Origin: Roseihalotalea indica
GTDB lineage: Bacteria > Bacteroidota > Bacteroidia > Cytophagales > Cyclobacteriaceae
Assembly (NCBI RefSeq): GCF_022458895.1
Contig: NZ_JAINFL010000002.1
Coordinates: forward strand, 992,001-1,056,000
Length of the DNA: 64,000 bases
Direction: 5' to 3'
Shown: piece by piece, positions 1 through 10,115 of the stretch
Numbering within the stretch: the stretch's first letter is position 1
Layout: every line of letters begins with the position of its first letter
Program-made: the position numbers and the translations under genes
The notes under the pieces: generated by a model
What the model saw: only the letters and a program-made list of their open reading frames with translations
Told to the model about the DNA's origin: nothing
Databases searched by the model: none

Positions 1-882
1 TATGATGGAGATGTAGCATCTTGGTTAAAGTTTGCCAATGCGCTGAAAATAAAGTTAGCCATGCGGGTAGCCGATGTTCCCAGTTTTAATTCACAAACAT
101 TAGTAGAAGAGGCCTATGCAAATGCCATTTTGACAAATGCTGATAACGCGACTCTAGAATATGTAGGCGGTAGTTATCCTAATCCGGTATATGAAGATAT
201 TGTCATTTCCGGTCGTAGTGATTATGTGCTTAGCAATACCATTGTGGATCAAATGAATATGCTGGAAGATCCACGTAGATCATATTACATGACTACCAAC
301 GATGATGGAGAATACGTAGGGCTTACCTACGGCCTGGAGTCTGGTATTGGTGGCGATTTGGGCCCTTATGCTCAACTGCCTGCCTTGGTGCTGGATGAAA
401 CCTATCAATCAGTATTGCTAGATGCCGCAGAGGTGAACTTCTTCCTGGCAGAAGCTGCTGAACGTGGATGGAATGTTGGTGGTAACACTGAAACCTATTA
501 TAACAATGCTATCACGGCTTCTATTGCTTATTGGGGCACGGCCAGTGAAGCAGATCCTGCAACCATTACAGCAGAGACAGCAGCGTATTTGGCTATGCCA
601 GAGGTAGCATTGGCTACGGCTGAAGGAGGAAATGTGATGAACGCTATTGCCCTTCAGAAATGGATTGCCTTATATAACCAGGGAATGGAAGGATGGATTG
701 AATGGAAACGTTTGGACTATCCTCAGCTAAATGCGCCCGTGAAATTAAGCCAGGAAGATATTCCGGTACGGCTTCGCTATCCAGTGCAGGAGCGAAGTGT
801 AAATAACGCTAATCGCGAAGCTGCTGCCTCTCGAATAGGAGGAGACGATATTGCAACTCAGGTGTTCTGGGATGTGCAGTAA
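1..882 (+). CDS. SusD/RagB-family nutrient-binding lipoprotein, 3' part
   Basis: The reading frame is open from base 1 (first residues YDGDVASWLKFANALKIKLA), so this is the C-terminal 293 residues of a gene that begins upstream of the window. It belongs to the SusD-like group with the LKFANALKIKLAMR helix, the AEVNFFLAEAAERGW TPR-like helix and the QKWIALYNQGMEGWIEWKR helix, ending in the FWDVQ tail typical of the family. SusD proteins are surface lipoproteins that form the lid of the SusC channel and capture substrate. The tail is homologous to that of the SusD at 4757-6340, so the two are paralogues. Its SusC partner should lie just upstream, outside the window. A terminator follows 50 bp downstream. 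The family is certain; the substrate is unknown. Confidence 0.93.
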   Translation, partial: YDGDVASWLKFANALKIKLAMRVADVPSFNSQTLVEEAYANAILTNADNATLEYVGGSYPNPVYEDIVISGRSDYVLSNTIVDQMNMLEDPRRSYYMTTNDDGEYVGLTYGLESGIGGDLGPYAQLPALVLDETYQSVLLDAAEVNFFLAEAAERGWNVGGNTETYYNNAITASIAYWGTASEADPATITAETAAYLAMPEVALATAEGGNVMNAIALQKWIALYNQGMEGWIEWKRLDYPQLNAPVKLSQEDIPVRLRYPVQERSVNNANREAAASRIGGDDIATQVFWDVQ

Positions 883-934
883 TTAAAAGTTACTAAGTTT
901 TGAAAAGGCTGGCATTAAAGTCAGCTTTCAGAAG

Positions 935-961
935 TGCCGGGTTTATCAGCCCGGCATTTTT
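935..961 (+). terminator. Rho-independent terminator after the first susD
   Basis: A perfect 7-bp stem (TGCCGGG / CCCGGCA) with an 8-nt loop is followed by five T residues. It closes the transcription unit that enters the window from the left. Confidence 0.85.
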
Positions 962-1423
962 GTTTATACACCTCTTACTAAGGCTAGTCGGCAATCACCA
1001 GAGGTATATAGTAATAAACCATCACAAAGTCATCTCGCCGCAGGTAGACTTATAATACATGAAAAGTTGACTTATTGTAAGTATTAAAAATCAGAATAAT
1101 ATTCTATTAAAATATATTTTAAAGAAATTTTATTCTAAATAAAAAAGATTTATATAATAAATAGTAATATTTTAAGGCAAATAATAAAACATAATTGTAT
1201 TTGTAGAATTTAAAATTTATTTTAGCTGGCTCAAATTGATTTTTGGCTGCTTAAGTCTTTGTAGGATAGCTCTAAGCAGCTAAGATCCAGCTCTTTGACA
1301 TGTCGGGCACTATCGACCACACGCAGATTAATTCATTGCGATTTTGACCAGCGAATAACTATATACCAGCCCTAACCATGCTGGAAAAGCTTTCTTTAAT
1401 CCATACCTAATCTTTTACATTTT
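962..1423 (+). other. AT-rich leader of the first complete susCD unit
   Basis: No credible ORF is present. The stretch is strongly AT-rich between 1080 and 1220. It carries the octamer GTTGACTT at 1066-1073, which recurs at 6749-6756 and, with one change, at 12542-12549 in front of the next two units. No clear TAnnTTTG box sits at the right distance here, so a promoter is suspected but not placed. Confidence 0.4.
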
Positions 1424-4400
1424 ATGAGAAACTCTACAAACTATTTATTTTTTCTACGCGGAGATTCGCTAAAGCGATACCTTCTGTGTGGGATTGCATT
1501 TACGTTGCTCTCTTTCGGTGCCTGGGCTCAGGAGCGAACCGTATCCGGAACCGTTACCGGTGCTAATGATGGTGAAGCCCTACCAGGAGTAAACGTGATT
1601 TTAAAAGGAACTACTCAGGGAACAGTGACCGACATTCAGGGAGATTTTAGCCTGTCCGTTCCATCCGATGGGGGCACCCTGGTTTTCTCTTTTATTGGCC
1701 TCATGTCTAAAGAAGTAGCTATTGGTAACCAATCTACACTGGATGTGACCATGGAGGAAGATGCTCAACAATTAAACGAAGTTGTTGTAACAGCCCTGGG
1801 CGTTGAGCGTGAAGAACGCTCATTAGGATATGCCGTGCAGGAGGTGAGCGGAGAAGAGCTTACCGAAGCCCGTGAAACCAACGTAGTAAACTCACTGGCC
1901 GGAAAAGTAGCTGGTGTACAGGTCACCGGAGCTTCTGGTAACCTGGGTGGTTCATCCCGCATTATTCTACGGGGTATCAACTCCATTTCTAAGGATAGCA
2001 ATAACCAACCGCTCTTCGTCGTAGACGGTACCCCCCTTGATAACTCAAACTATAATACTGAAAATACCCAATCGGGCGATGGTGGCCGGGATTATGGTAA
2101 TACCATTCAGGATTTGAACCCTGATGATATTGCTTCTATCTCAGTTTTGAAAGGTCCAAGCGCCGCTGCACTTTACGGCTCTCGGGCTTCCAACGGGGTA
2201 ATTCTAATCACTACCAAAAAAGGCTCTAACCGTAAGGGCATTGGTGTTGAAATCAATTCTAACCTGACATTCAATAACGTATACATCCTGCCCGACTATC
2301 AGAATGAATACGGCGGAGGATATGTACAGGAATTTGGAATGCACGAGGGCGAACCAGTGGTGAACTATGCAGCTGACGAAAGCTGGGGGCCCCGCATGAA
2401 CGGCCAACCCGTGCGTCAGTGGTATAGCTGGTATCCTGATGATCCGGATTACGGACAGATGACTCCCTTCTTGCCTCACCCGGATAACGTACGCGACTTC
2501 TACGAAACTGGTAAAAGCTTTACCAACAGTGTAGCGCTTTCAGGTGGCAATGAAACCACCTTATTCCGATTGTCATATACCAATCTTAATCAAAACGGGA
2601 CCATCCCTAACAGTACGCTGGAGCGGAACACCGTTAGCCTGAATGCCAGCACCAAACTGACCGATAAGTTCACTGCATCTACCAGCATGAGCTATGTACG
2701 CAATGAGGTAGATGGAGTACCCGGCACCGGATATGGTAATGATGCCGGTAACGTAGTAACTTCTTTCAACCAGTGGTTTCAGCGTCAGATTGATATGGAC
2801 AAACTGCGCAACTACCAGACTGCCGATGGACGAGATCGTACCTGGAATATTAAAAGCCCGACAAACTTAGATCCGTTGTACTGGGAAAACCCTTATTATG
2901 TACTGTATAACAGTTACGCAACTAGCCAGCGCGAGCGACTTTACGGTAATATTTCCTTGTCATATGAAATAGCTCCATCACTGAAAGTAACTGGTTGGGC
3001 CCGCACTGACTATTACACTGACCGCCGCGACGATCGGATTGCTACCGGCTCTATCCCACAGGATATGTATACTGAAGAAGTGCGCGAAGTGAAAGAGAAC
3101 AACTTCGAGTTATTGGTGCAGTACAATAAGCAACTCAATGACGATTTCTCATTAGGAGCTAATCTGGGAACGAACCGACGAACCAATACTTTTTTCAGCA
3201 ACACCGGGCGTACCCAGGGTGGATTGAACGTGCCTAATTTCTTCAGTCTGGAAGCATCAGTAGACCGTCCGTTAATTCAGGATTTCTATAGTGAGCGGCA
3301 GATCAACAGTGTGTATGGTTCGGCCAACGTAGGTTTCCGTGATATTATCTATCTGGAAGGGACCTTACGTAATGACTGGTCTTCTACCCTGCCAGAAGAT
3401 AACAACTCGTATCTGTATCCTTCAGTCACCAGTAGCTTTGTTTTCTCTGAGTTGTTTCCAAACTCAAATGTATTATCGTTTGCTAAATTACGTGCCGGGT
3501 GGGCTCAGGTAGGTAATGATACCGACCCTTACCGGTTAGCCGGTGTTTACCGCTCAGAAAGTAATTATGGCGCGCAGCCTGCCTTCTCAGTGCCTAACCG
3601 CTTAAACAACAGCGAGCTACGGCCGGAGATTACCAGCTCTTATGAAATAGGGGTAGACTTGCGTTTCTTCCAGAACCGTTTAGGAATAGATGTAACGTAC
3701 TACGACAATGAAACTACCGACCAAATTCTGCCTTTGGACGTTTCTGCCACCAGTGGCTTTAAAGATGCAATCGTAAATGCTGGGTTGGTAACGAACCAGG
3801 GCTGGGAAGTAATGCTGACCGGAACCCCGATAGAACTGGCTAATGGCTTCCGCTGGGATATTACTGCCAACTGGGCGCGTAACCGCAATGAGGTAGTAGA
3901 ATTAGCCGAAGGACAAACCAACTATTTAATTGCCAGTTGGGGACCTTCTATTAACGCCCGGGTAGGTGAGCCCTACGGTACCATCGTAACTGAGGCGTTC
4001 GTTCGCAACGAAAACGGAGATCGTATTGTCGGTGATGATGGTTTCTTCCTTCGGGAAATTGACCAGGTGGTTGGCAACATCCTGCCAGACTTTACTGGTG
4101 GGGTGAGCAACCAGTTCTCATTTAAAGGGGTTAACCTTAGTGCCTTGGTTGACTTCCAGAAAGGTGGTGCGCTCTATTCAACTACCAATCGCTATGGTGA
4201 ATATTCCGGACTGTTAGCAACCACTGCTGGAACCAATAGCCTGGGCAACCCTAAGCGCGATCCGGTACTTATCAATGATGACGGCACGGTTGATCCTAAA
4301 AGTGGGGGTGTTATTGCAGATGGCGTTATAAACGTGGGTACTGAAGAAAATCCGGTATACGAAAAGAACACTATCCCAACCGATGGTAACGAGTACTTCC

Positions 4401-4681
4401 AACGTATTCGCTCTATCCGGGAGAATTATACTTATGATGCCAGCTTTATCAAGCTTCGAGAAGTACGGGTAGGGTATACTTTCCCTAAATCTCTTTACGA
4501 GAATATTCCGGTGCAGTCTATCTCCCTGGCTTTTGTGGGTCGTAACCTGGCATTGCTTCACTCTAATGTTCCAAATATCGATCCCGAATCTGCTTTGGGC
4601 TCTGGCAACATTCAGGGGTTTGAGAACGGACAGCTACCCAGCGTTCGCTCACTTGGCTTTAACTTAAATATCAAATTGTAA
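1424..4681 (+). CDS. SusC/RagA-family TonB-linked outer membrane transporter
   Basis: A 1085-residue TonB-dependent transporter that forms the outer membrane barrel of a SusCD pair and imports substrate using energy from TonB-ExbBD. A signal peptide runs to about residue 35 (FGAWA|QE). It is followed by a CarboxypepD_reg-like beta-sandwich at about 38-118 (VSGTVTG...LPGVNVILKGTTQGTVTD), and then the plug starting at LNEVVVTALG. The SusC signatures LFVVDGTPLDN and ISVLKGPSAAALYGSRASNGVILITTKKG are intact, although the latter is read here only in parts: VLKGPSAAALYGSRA and NGVILITTKKG. The barrel ends in an aromatic/hydrophobic tail (GFNLNIKL). No STN domain is present, so it is unlikely to signal to an anti-sigma factor. 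The SusD partner begins 75 bp downstream. The substrate cannot be inferred. Confidence 0.95.
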   Translation: MRNSTNYLFFLRGDSLKRYLLCGIAFTLLSFGAWAQERTVSGTVTGANDGEALPGVNVILKGTTQGTVTDIQGDFSLSVPSDGGTLVFSFIGLMSKEVAIGNQSTLDVTMEEDAQQLNEVVVTALGVEREERSLGYAVQEVSGEELTEARETNVVNSLAGKVAGVQVTGASGNLGGSSRIILRGINSISKDSNNQPLFVVDGTPLDNSNYNTENTQSGDGGRDYGNTIQDLNPDDIASISVLKGPSAAALYGSRASNGVILITTKKGSNRKGIGVEINSNLTFNNVYILPDYQNEYGGGYVQEFGMHEGEPVVNYAADESWGPRMNGQPVRQWYSWYPDDPDYGQMTPFLPHPDNVRDFYETGKSFTNSVALSGGNETTLFRLSYTNLNQNGTIPNSTLERNTVSLNASTKLTDKFTASTSMSYVRNEVDGVPGTGYGNDAGNVVTSFNQWFQRQIDMDKLRNYQTADGRDRTWNIKSPTNLDPLYWENPYYVLYNSYATSQRERLYGNISLSYEIAPSLKVTGWARTDYYTDRRDDRIATGSIPQDMYTEEVREVKENNFELLVQYNKQLNDDFSLGANLGTNRRTNTFFSNTGRTQGGLNVPNFFSLEASVDRPLIQDFYSERQINSVYGSANVGFRDIIYLEGTLRNDWSSTLPEDNNSYLYPSVTSSFVFSELFPNSNVLSFAKLRAGWAQVGNDTDPYRLAGVYRSESNYGAQPAFSVPNRLNNSELRPEITSSYEIGVDLRFFQNRLGIDVTYYDNETTDQILPLDVSATSGFKDAIVNAGLVTNQGWEVMLTGTPIELANGFRWDITANWARNRNEVVELAEGQTNYLIASWGPSINARVGEPYGTIVTEAFVRNENGDRIVGDDGFFLREIDQVVGNILPDFTGGVSNQFSFKGVNLSALVDFQKGGALYSTTNRYGEYSGLLATTAGTNSLGNPKRDPVLINDDGTVDPKSGGVIADGVINVGTEENPVYEKNTIPTDGNEYFQRIRSIRENYTYDASFIKLREVRVGYTFPKSLYENIPVQSISLAFVGRNLALLHSNVPNIDPESALGSGNIQGFENGQLPSVRSLGFNLNIKL

Positions 4682-4756
4682 GAAATATCAACCACGGAAG
4701 GATGGTCTGACGCCTAAGCGTTGTTACCATCCCTCTGCATAAATATTATTGATTCT

Positions 4757-6340
4757 ATGAAAACATTGAAACTATGGGGAGCGATGATACTGCTCGTACT
4801 TGCAGGCGCTTGTACGGACGGTTTTGAGGAGATTAACCTTGACCCCAACAACCCTACTGAAGTTCCTACTTCATATCTCTTTACCCAGGCTGAGCGTGGT
4901 TTGCAGGAAATCTTGAATACATCTGGGCTGCTATATGCGCAGATGTGGGCTGAAACTCAGTACACCAATACCAGCCGATATGAAACTGAGAACCTGGATT
5001 TCAGCCAGTACTACCGGGGTACCGAGCCTACCGATGGCACCACTGGTATGGGAGGTTTGTATGACCTTCAGGAAATTATCCGGCTTAACTCAGATGAAGA
5101 AACCATGGAGACTGTATCGGTTTCTGGTAGCAATGCCAACCAGATTGCGGTGGCCCGTATCCTGAAAGCCTGGACCTATCATCAACTTACTGATATTTGG
5201 GGCGACATCCCTTATAGTCAGGCGTTGCAGGGGCGTCAGAATTTTTCGCCTGCTTATGATATGCAGTCGGACATTTACCCTGATCTCATTAGTGAACTGG
5301 ATGAAGCTACTGCCCAGATTAACACTGCTGAGCCAGGAATTGTCGGAGATGCTATTTACGGAGGCAATATGGAGAAATGGAAGCTCTTTGCCCAGTCGCT
5401 GAAATTGCGTATTGGTGTGCGGATGTCTGAGGTAGCTCCCGATCAGGCGCAGGCTGCCATTACCAGCGCTCTGACGGCTGGGGTATTTACCAGCAACGAT
5501 GATAATGCAGTATTCCAGAACCTCTCGGATGCAGCCAATGATAATCAGTACTATCAGCACTTCCTGACTCGTACCGACTACGCCATCAGTAATGTGATGG
5601 ATGAATACATGACCAGTCTAAACGACCCCCGCCTGCCGGTGTATGCCAGCCCTACCGGTGCTGATCTGGCTGCGTTTGCTGCTAACCCCAGCACTGAACT
5701 GACCATTAACGGTATGCCTTATGGGGTAAGTTCAGATGTTGCGGGTAGTATTACCAATGCTGCTATCTCATTTCCAGGAGCAACGGTACGTTCCGCAGCT
5801 TCTCCCAGTCTGATGATGATCTACCCCGAGGTGCTGTTTATTCAGGCTGAAGCGGCTGCTCGTGGTTGGATTGGCGGAGATGCCAAGGCGCTTTATGAGC
5901 AGGCTATCATGGCTTCTATGAATTTCTGGAACGGACAGGTTTCGGCTACCAACTTTGATGCTATCTACACAGCAGACATTGGGCAGGCTGTTTCTGGCGT
6001 GAAAGAAGCATTAGAAGCTGAGATTACTGACGCAGAAATGACGGCCTACCTAGCACAGCCCGGGGTGGCTTTTAACCCGGCTACTGCCATGCAGCAGATT
6101 GCAGAGCAGAAATGGTTAGCTCTTTACATGCAAGGGCTACAAGCCTGGTCAGAGTGGCGGCGTACTGGCTATCCTGAACTAACCCCCGCCCCTGATGCGG
6201 TAGAGGGCCGGGATATTCCCCGTCGCCGTGGTTATGATCAGATAGAGTTTGACCTGAATAAAACGAATTATGACGAGGCGGTAAGCCGCTTATCTAATGG
6301 TAATACTATGGCTTCCCGTATGTGGTGGGATGTTGAGTAG
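4757..6340 (+). CDS. SusD/RagB-family nutrient-binding lipoprotein
   Basis: A 527-residue SusD-like lipoprotein partnering the SusC just upstream. The start at 4757 is preferred over an in-frame ATG at 4721 because MKTLKLWGAMILLVLAGAC then forms a proper type II signal peptide with the lipidated Cys at residue 19. The mature N terminus has the family motif INLDPNNPTEVP. A TPR-like helix (AWTYHQLTDIWGDIPYSQAL) and the C-terminal EQKWLALYMQGLQAWSEWRR helix identify the SusD-like group of nutrient-binding lipoproteins. It ends in MWWDVE. It is clearly a paralogue of the truncated SusD at the window start, so the two neighbouring units probably arose by duplication. Confidence 0.94.
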   Translation: MKTLKLWGAMILLVLAGACTDGFEEINLDPNNPTEVPTSYLFTQAERGLQEILNTSGLLYAQMWAETQYTNTSRYETENLDFSQYYRGTEPTDGTTGMGGLYDLQEIIRLNSDEETMETVSVSGSNANQIAVARILKAWTYHQLTDIWGDIPYSQALQGRQNFSPAYDMQSDIYPDLISELDEATAQINTAEPGIVGDAIYGGNMEKWKLFAQSLKLRIGVRMSEVAPDQAQAAITSALTAGVFTSNDDNAVFQNLSDAANDNQYYQHFLTRTDYAISNVMDEYMTSLNDPRLPVYASPTGADLAAFAANPSTELTINGMPYGVSSDVAGSITNAAISFPGATVRSAASPSLMMIYPEVLFIQAEAAARGWIGGDAKALYEQAIMASMNFWNGQVSATNFDAIYTADIGQAVSGVKEALEAEITDAEMTAYLAQPGVAFNPATAMQQIAEQKWLALYMQGLQAWSEWRRTGYPELTPAPDAVEGRDIPRRRGYDQIEFDLNKTNYDEAVSRLSNGNTMASRMWWDVE

Positions 6341-6388
6341 AATAAAAACTACCATAGCCTGGTAAGCCATTGACTTATCAGGCAACAG

Positions 6389-6417
6389 AAAGCACGGGAG
6401 AAATCTCGTGCTTTTTT
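6389..6417 (+). terminator. Rho-independent terminator after susD
   Basis: Arms AAAGCAC / GTGCTTT extend inward through GGAG / CTC with one unpaired base, and a run of T follows. It ends the 1424-6340 transcription unit. Confidence 0.8.
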
Positions 6418-6749
6418 ATGATACTGTCAACCACATAATAGCCTATTGCTTACCTGCATTTACATGATTTTAGTAACCAGGCAGAGAAAGCAAGTTACCA
6501 TGGCGAAAAGTAAAAAAATGCTTTCCAAATCGAGGAAATAACTGTACTTTAATTGAAGATGTCACTAAGAAGAATTTATATAAAAAAGCGATAATTATTC
6601 GCCAATTTTTTCTATTATTATTTATAAACCCTTCTGAGTGGGCTGCTTTTCTATTCTTTCAAATAAGAAAGACAAATGTCTTCCTGAATACATTTATAAA
6701 AAGGTAAATAACAATATTCCATTTTTTTGTAACTTATAAACATAAAAAG

Positions 6750-6780
6750 TTGACTTTTGGGCGAATGCAGATTATGTTTG
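6750..6780 (+). promoter_or_regulatory. Bacteroidota-type promoter for the 6883 susCD unit
   Basis: TTG at 6750-6752 and TATGTTTG at 6773-6780 are separated by exactly 20 nt. This matches the Bacteroidota sigma-A consensus (TTTG/TTG, 19-21 nt, TAnnTTTG). It lies about 100 bp upstream of the susC start in an otherwise empty 542-bp intergenic region, giving a leader of roughly 95 nt. Confidence 0.65.
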
Positions 6781-6882
6781 CCCAACTTATTCTTTTATTC
6801 GGCATGCCTACATTTTTATTAAGTGCCGGCTAATTAACCAGTCTCATTCAATAGCAATTACTTTTCTATTAACCAGTGATTT

Positions 6883-9800
6883 ATGATGTACAGTTCTACA
6901 AATTACAGCGTAGGGCGGTGGATCTTCCAGAGTATAGGCTTTGGTAGGTTCCTGCTCTTTTTTGCGTTTTTGGGTATTGCCACCACATTGCAGGCCCAGC
7001 AGCAAACCGTATCAGGTACGGTAACTTCTTCCGAAACCGGAGAAGAACTACCGGGAGTGAATGTTGTGGTAAAGGGTACTACCGGTGGTACGGTAACCGA
7101 TATTGAAGGGCAGTACCGATTGAGTGTTCCTAGCAGCGAAAGTATTATAGAGTTTTCTTTTATTGGCTTTGCATCACAAGAAATTACTGTGGGCAACCAA
7201 AGCACTATTAATGTAAGCCTGGATGCAGACGTACAGTCTTTGCAGGAAGTAATCATCACAGCCCAGGGTATTGAGCGGGATGAGCGCTCACTAGGATATT
7301 CTGTACAGCAGCTGGAAGGTGAAAAAATACAACAACGATCTGCTCCTGATGTGCTAAATTCATTGCAGGGTAAAATTGCCGGAGTAAATATAACCTCAGG
7401 AAGTGGCGCGCCTGGAGCGTCTACCAACATCAACATCCGGGGATTTACTTCATTTAACGGAAGTAACCAGCCACTCATCGTAGTAGACGAAATTATCTTT
7501 TCTAATAACGTTGATAATGGTATCAATACCCTCTTTGGTAACCAACCTTCTAACCGACTGGCTGACCTCAACCCGGAAGATATCGCTTCCATCAACGTGC
7601 TGAAGGGGCCAGCCGCTGCCGCTCTCTACGGTTCCCGCGCTTCTAGTGGAGCTATTGTTATCACGACTAAGTCAGGAAAAAGACTACAGGGAAAAACAGA
7701 AGTGACGGTCACCCACTCTACTAATTTCCAGAACCCTTCTAATCTGGCCAGTTTGCAAAATCTTTACGGAGAGGGTACTCAGAACCGATTTGTAAATACC
7801 TCTAGCAACTCTTGGGGCCCCCGGTTTGGCTTGGATTCCTACCCCGGAATCACGGGAGTGAATGTGGTTAACGGACAACCTACAGTAGAAACACCTCAGG
7901 GCGAGCAAGTGCCATTCCAGGCGTATCCGGATAACATTCGAGATTTCTACCAAACAGGGCGGTTCATTCAAAATACCGTGAGCATTGCTTCTGGTGATGC
8001 AGATAACAGCTTCGTTATATCTTTAGGAAATACCAGCCAGAAGGGGATTGTCCGAAACAGCTCACTGAATCGGTATAATGTGTCATTGGGCGGAAGCAGT
8101 AAGCTGAACAATGGATTGATGGTGGATGGTAAAGTAAACTATTCGCAAAATACTAATGTAGGCTCGATACAAGGAAACGGCGGAAGTGCCTTTGGGCAAA
8201 TCACTCGTATACCGCGTAGCTTTGATCTGGTAGGGCGGCCTTTTCAAGATCCCAATACCGGACAGAGTATCTACTATTCACCCACCCAGAACCACCCCAT
8301 ATGGAGTTTATATAATGAGACGATTGATTCTCGGGTTGACCGGCTGTTTGGTAACTTCAGCCTCGGATATGACATAGCCCCCTGGTTAAACGTGCGCTAT
8401 CGGGTAACTGCCGATGTGTACACTGATCGTCGTAAATATCAGCAAGCCATTGGAGCATCACGGGCACCGCAGGGACAAGTGACAGAGGAGCTGTTTTTCC
8501 GTTCGGAGTTTAACGGCGACCTGCTCGTCAGCGCCAACAAGTCAGATTTGTTTACCGAGGGTTTAAATTTTGACGTACTACTGGGATGGAACATGAACCA
8601 ACGCGATTACCAGAATCAATATGTGGTAGGCGATGAGTTAACAATCCCTGATTTTTATAATGTAAACAATGCATCAGTTTTTACCGGAAGTGGCGAATCT
8701 ACCGAACGAAGAAGGTTGGTGGGATACTACGGCCAGATTACGGCCAGCTTCAAAGAGTATCTGTTCGCAGAACTAACTGCTAGATACGATCAGTCTTCTA
8801 CGCTACCGGTGGAAGAGAGCGGGTACTTTTATCCTTCAGCCGCTCTAAGTTTCGTTGTGGACGAAGCCTTAGGCATAGAATCTGATTTGCTATCTTATCT
8901 GAAAGTACGAGGAAGTGCTGCCCGGGTAGGTCGGGATGCTAATCCGTATTTACTGAACTCAGTGTTCGTGACCAGCACATACGGTAATAACGTAGCCGAC
9001 ATTCAGTTTCCTCTTTCAGTGGGTGGTACTAGCATTCCCGGTTTTCAGATTGGCGACCGTGTAGGAAATCTCAACTTAACTCCTGAATTTACTACCTCGT
9101 ATGAAGGAGGAGTAAATATTGGATTGTTCAGCAACCGGGTGGGTATAGATGCTACGTACTTCTATACCGTATCTCGTGATCAGATTCTGGACGTAACGAT
9201 TGCGGCCGGTTCCGGATTTAGCACACTAACAACGAACTCCGGGGAAATGGAGAACCGTGGTATAGAACTCCTGCTAAATGCAACCCCGGTTCGGGTAGGC
9301 GATTTCAGATGGGATCTATCATTTAACTATACCCGTATCCGAAACAAAGTTATTGACATTATTGAGGGAGTTGAGATTGAAGACGAGTCATCTACGTTGG
9401 ACGGAAACAGCTTCATCGGAATTGCGCCTTCTATTAAAGTAGGTGAGCCGTACGGAGTAATTATCGGAAGCAGAAATCCTAGAAACGACGACGGAGAATT
9501 GCTTATAAACCCTACCAACGGAGACTTTATGCCTACCGAGTCGGGTGTGGTAGTTGCTGACCCTAATCCAGATTGGACGGCTGGTCTAACCAATACGTTC
9601 CGCTACAAAGGCCTTTCCCTTTCCGTATTGCTGGATACCCAGCAAGGGGGTGAACTATACTCATTTACCATTCCTGATCAGCGCTCAAACGGATCTTTGG
9701 AGATCACTGGCGTGGATCGTGATCAGCCTCGCATTCTTCCTGGTGTGATTGAGAATGAAGACGGAACGTTCCGGCCTAACAATATTCAGTTGAGTGCTCA

Positions 9801-10095
9801 GGAATACTGGCAGTCATTAGGAGGGTTAGGTGACGAAGGGGCTGCTTTTGATGCAACCAGCTATCGTCTGCGAGAACTGAGCTTAAGTTATAGCTTGCCT
9901 CAAAGTATATTGGAAGCCTCTCCCTTTGGCGAAGTTACTATTGGGGTTTCGGGTAGAAACTTGCTGTTGTATGCCCCGGGCTTTCCGGCAGATCCTGAAG
10001 TTAACAAGCAAGGAGCAGGTAACATCCGAGGACTGGACTTGAATGGTCCTCCCAATACCAGAAACTACGGTTTCAATGTTAGACTTACGCTTTAA
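6883..10095 (+). CDS. SusC/RagA-family TonB-linked outer membrane transporter
   Basis: A 1070-residue TonB-dependent transporter. The signal peptide runs to about residue 38 (TTLQA|QQ), the CarboxypepD_reg-like domain covers about 42-122, and the plug starts at LQEVIITAQG. The SusC signatures are present as LIVVDEIIFSN and INVLKGPAAAALYGSRA. The barrel closes with YGFNVRLTL. VVDEIIF departs from the usual VVDGxPF, a small change at the loop facing the SusD ligand cavity. The SusD partner starts 20 bp downstream and an accessory lipoprotein follows, so the three genes form one operon driven by the promoter at 6750-6780. No STN domain is visible. Confidence 0.95.
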   Translation: MMYSSTNYSVGRWIFQSIGFGRFLLFFAFLGIATTLQAQQQTVSGTVTSSETGEELPGVNVVVKGTTGGTVTDIEGQYRLSVPSSESIIEFSFIGFASQEITVGNQSTINVSLDADVQSLQEVIITAQGIERDERSLGYSVQQLEGEKIQQRSAPDVLNSLQGKIAGVNITSGSGAPGASTNINIRGFTSFNGSNQPLIVVDEIIFSNNVDNGINTLFGNQPSNRLADLNPEDIASINVLKGPAAAALYGSRASSGAIVITTKSGKRLQGKTEVTVTHSTNFQNPSNLASLQNLYGEGTQNRFVNTSSNSWGPRFGLDSYPGITGVNVVNGQPTVETPQGEQVPFQAYPDNIRDFYQTGRFIQNTVSIASGDADNSFVISLGNTSQKGIVRNSSLNRYNVSLGGSSKLNNGLMVDGKVNYSQNTNVGSIQGNGGSAFGQITRIPRSFDLVGRPFQDPNTGQSIYYSPTQNHPIWSLYNETIDSRVDRLFGNFSLGYDIAPWLNVRYRVTADVYTDRRKYQQAIGASRAPQGQVTEELFFRSEFNGDLLVSANKSDLFTEGLNFDVLLGWNMNQRDYQNQYVVGDELTIPDFYNVNNASVFTGSGESTERRRLVGYYGQITASFKEYLFAELTARYDQSSTLPVEESGYFYPSAALSFVVDEALGIESDLLSYLKVRGSAARVGRDANPYLLNSVFVTSTYGNNVADIQFPLSVGGTSIPGFQIGDRVGNLNLTPEFTTSYEGGVNIGLFSNRVGIDATYFYTVSRDQILDVTIAAGSGFSTLTTNSGEMENRGIELLLNATPVRVGDFRWDLSFNYTRIRNKVIDIIEGVEIEDESSTLDGNSFIGIAPSIKVGEPYGVIIGSRNPRNDDGELLINPTNGDFMPTESGVVVADPNPDWTAGLTNTFRYKGLSLSVLLDTQQGGELYSFTIPDQRSNGSLEITGVDRDQPRILPGVIENEDGTFRPNNIQLSAQEYWQSLGGLGDEGAAFDATSYRLRELSLSYSLPQSILEASPFGEVTIGVSGRNLLLYAPGFPADPEVNKQGAGNIRGLDLNGPPNTRNYGFNVRLTL

Positions 10096-10115
10096 AAATT
10101 AGAAATAGATTATCT

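Noticed and set aside
1424..4681. FecA-type signalling (STN) domain in the SusC proteins
   Set aside because: After the signal peptide all four go directly into the CarboxypepD_reg-like domain; no STN-like sequence of about 70 residues is present.
6903..7595. Long - strand frame (230 codons) opposite the susC at 6883
   Set aside because: Lies wholly within a certain susC gene and has no family features; an antisense shadow. The same holds for similar frames opposite the other susC and susD genes.
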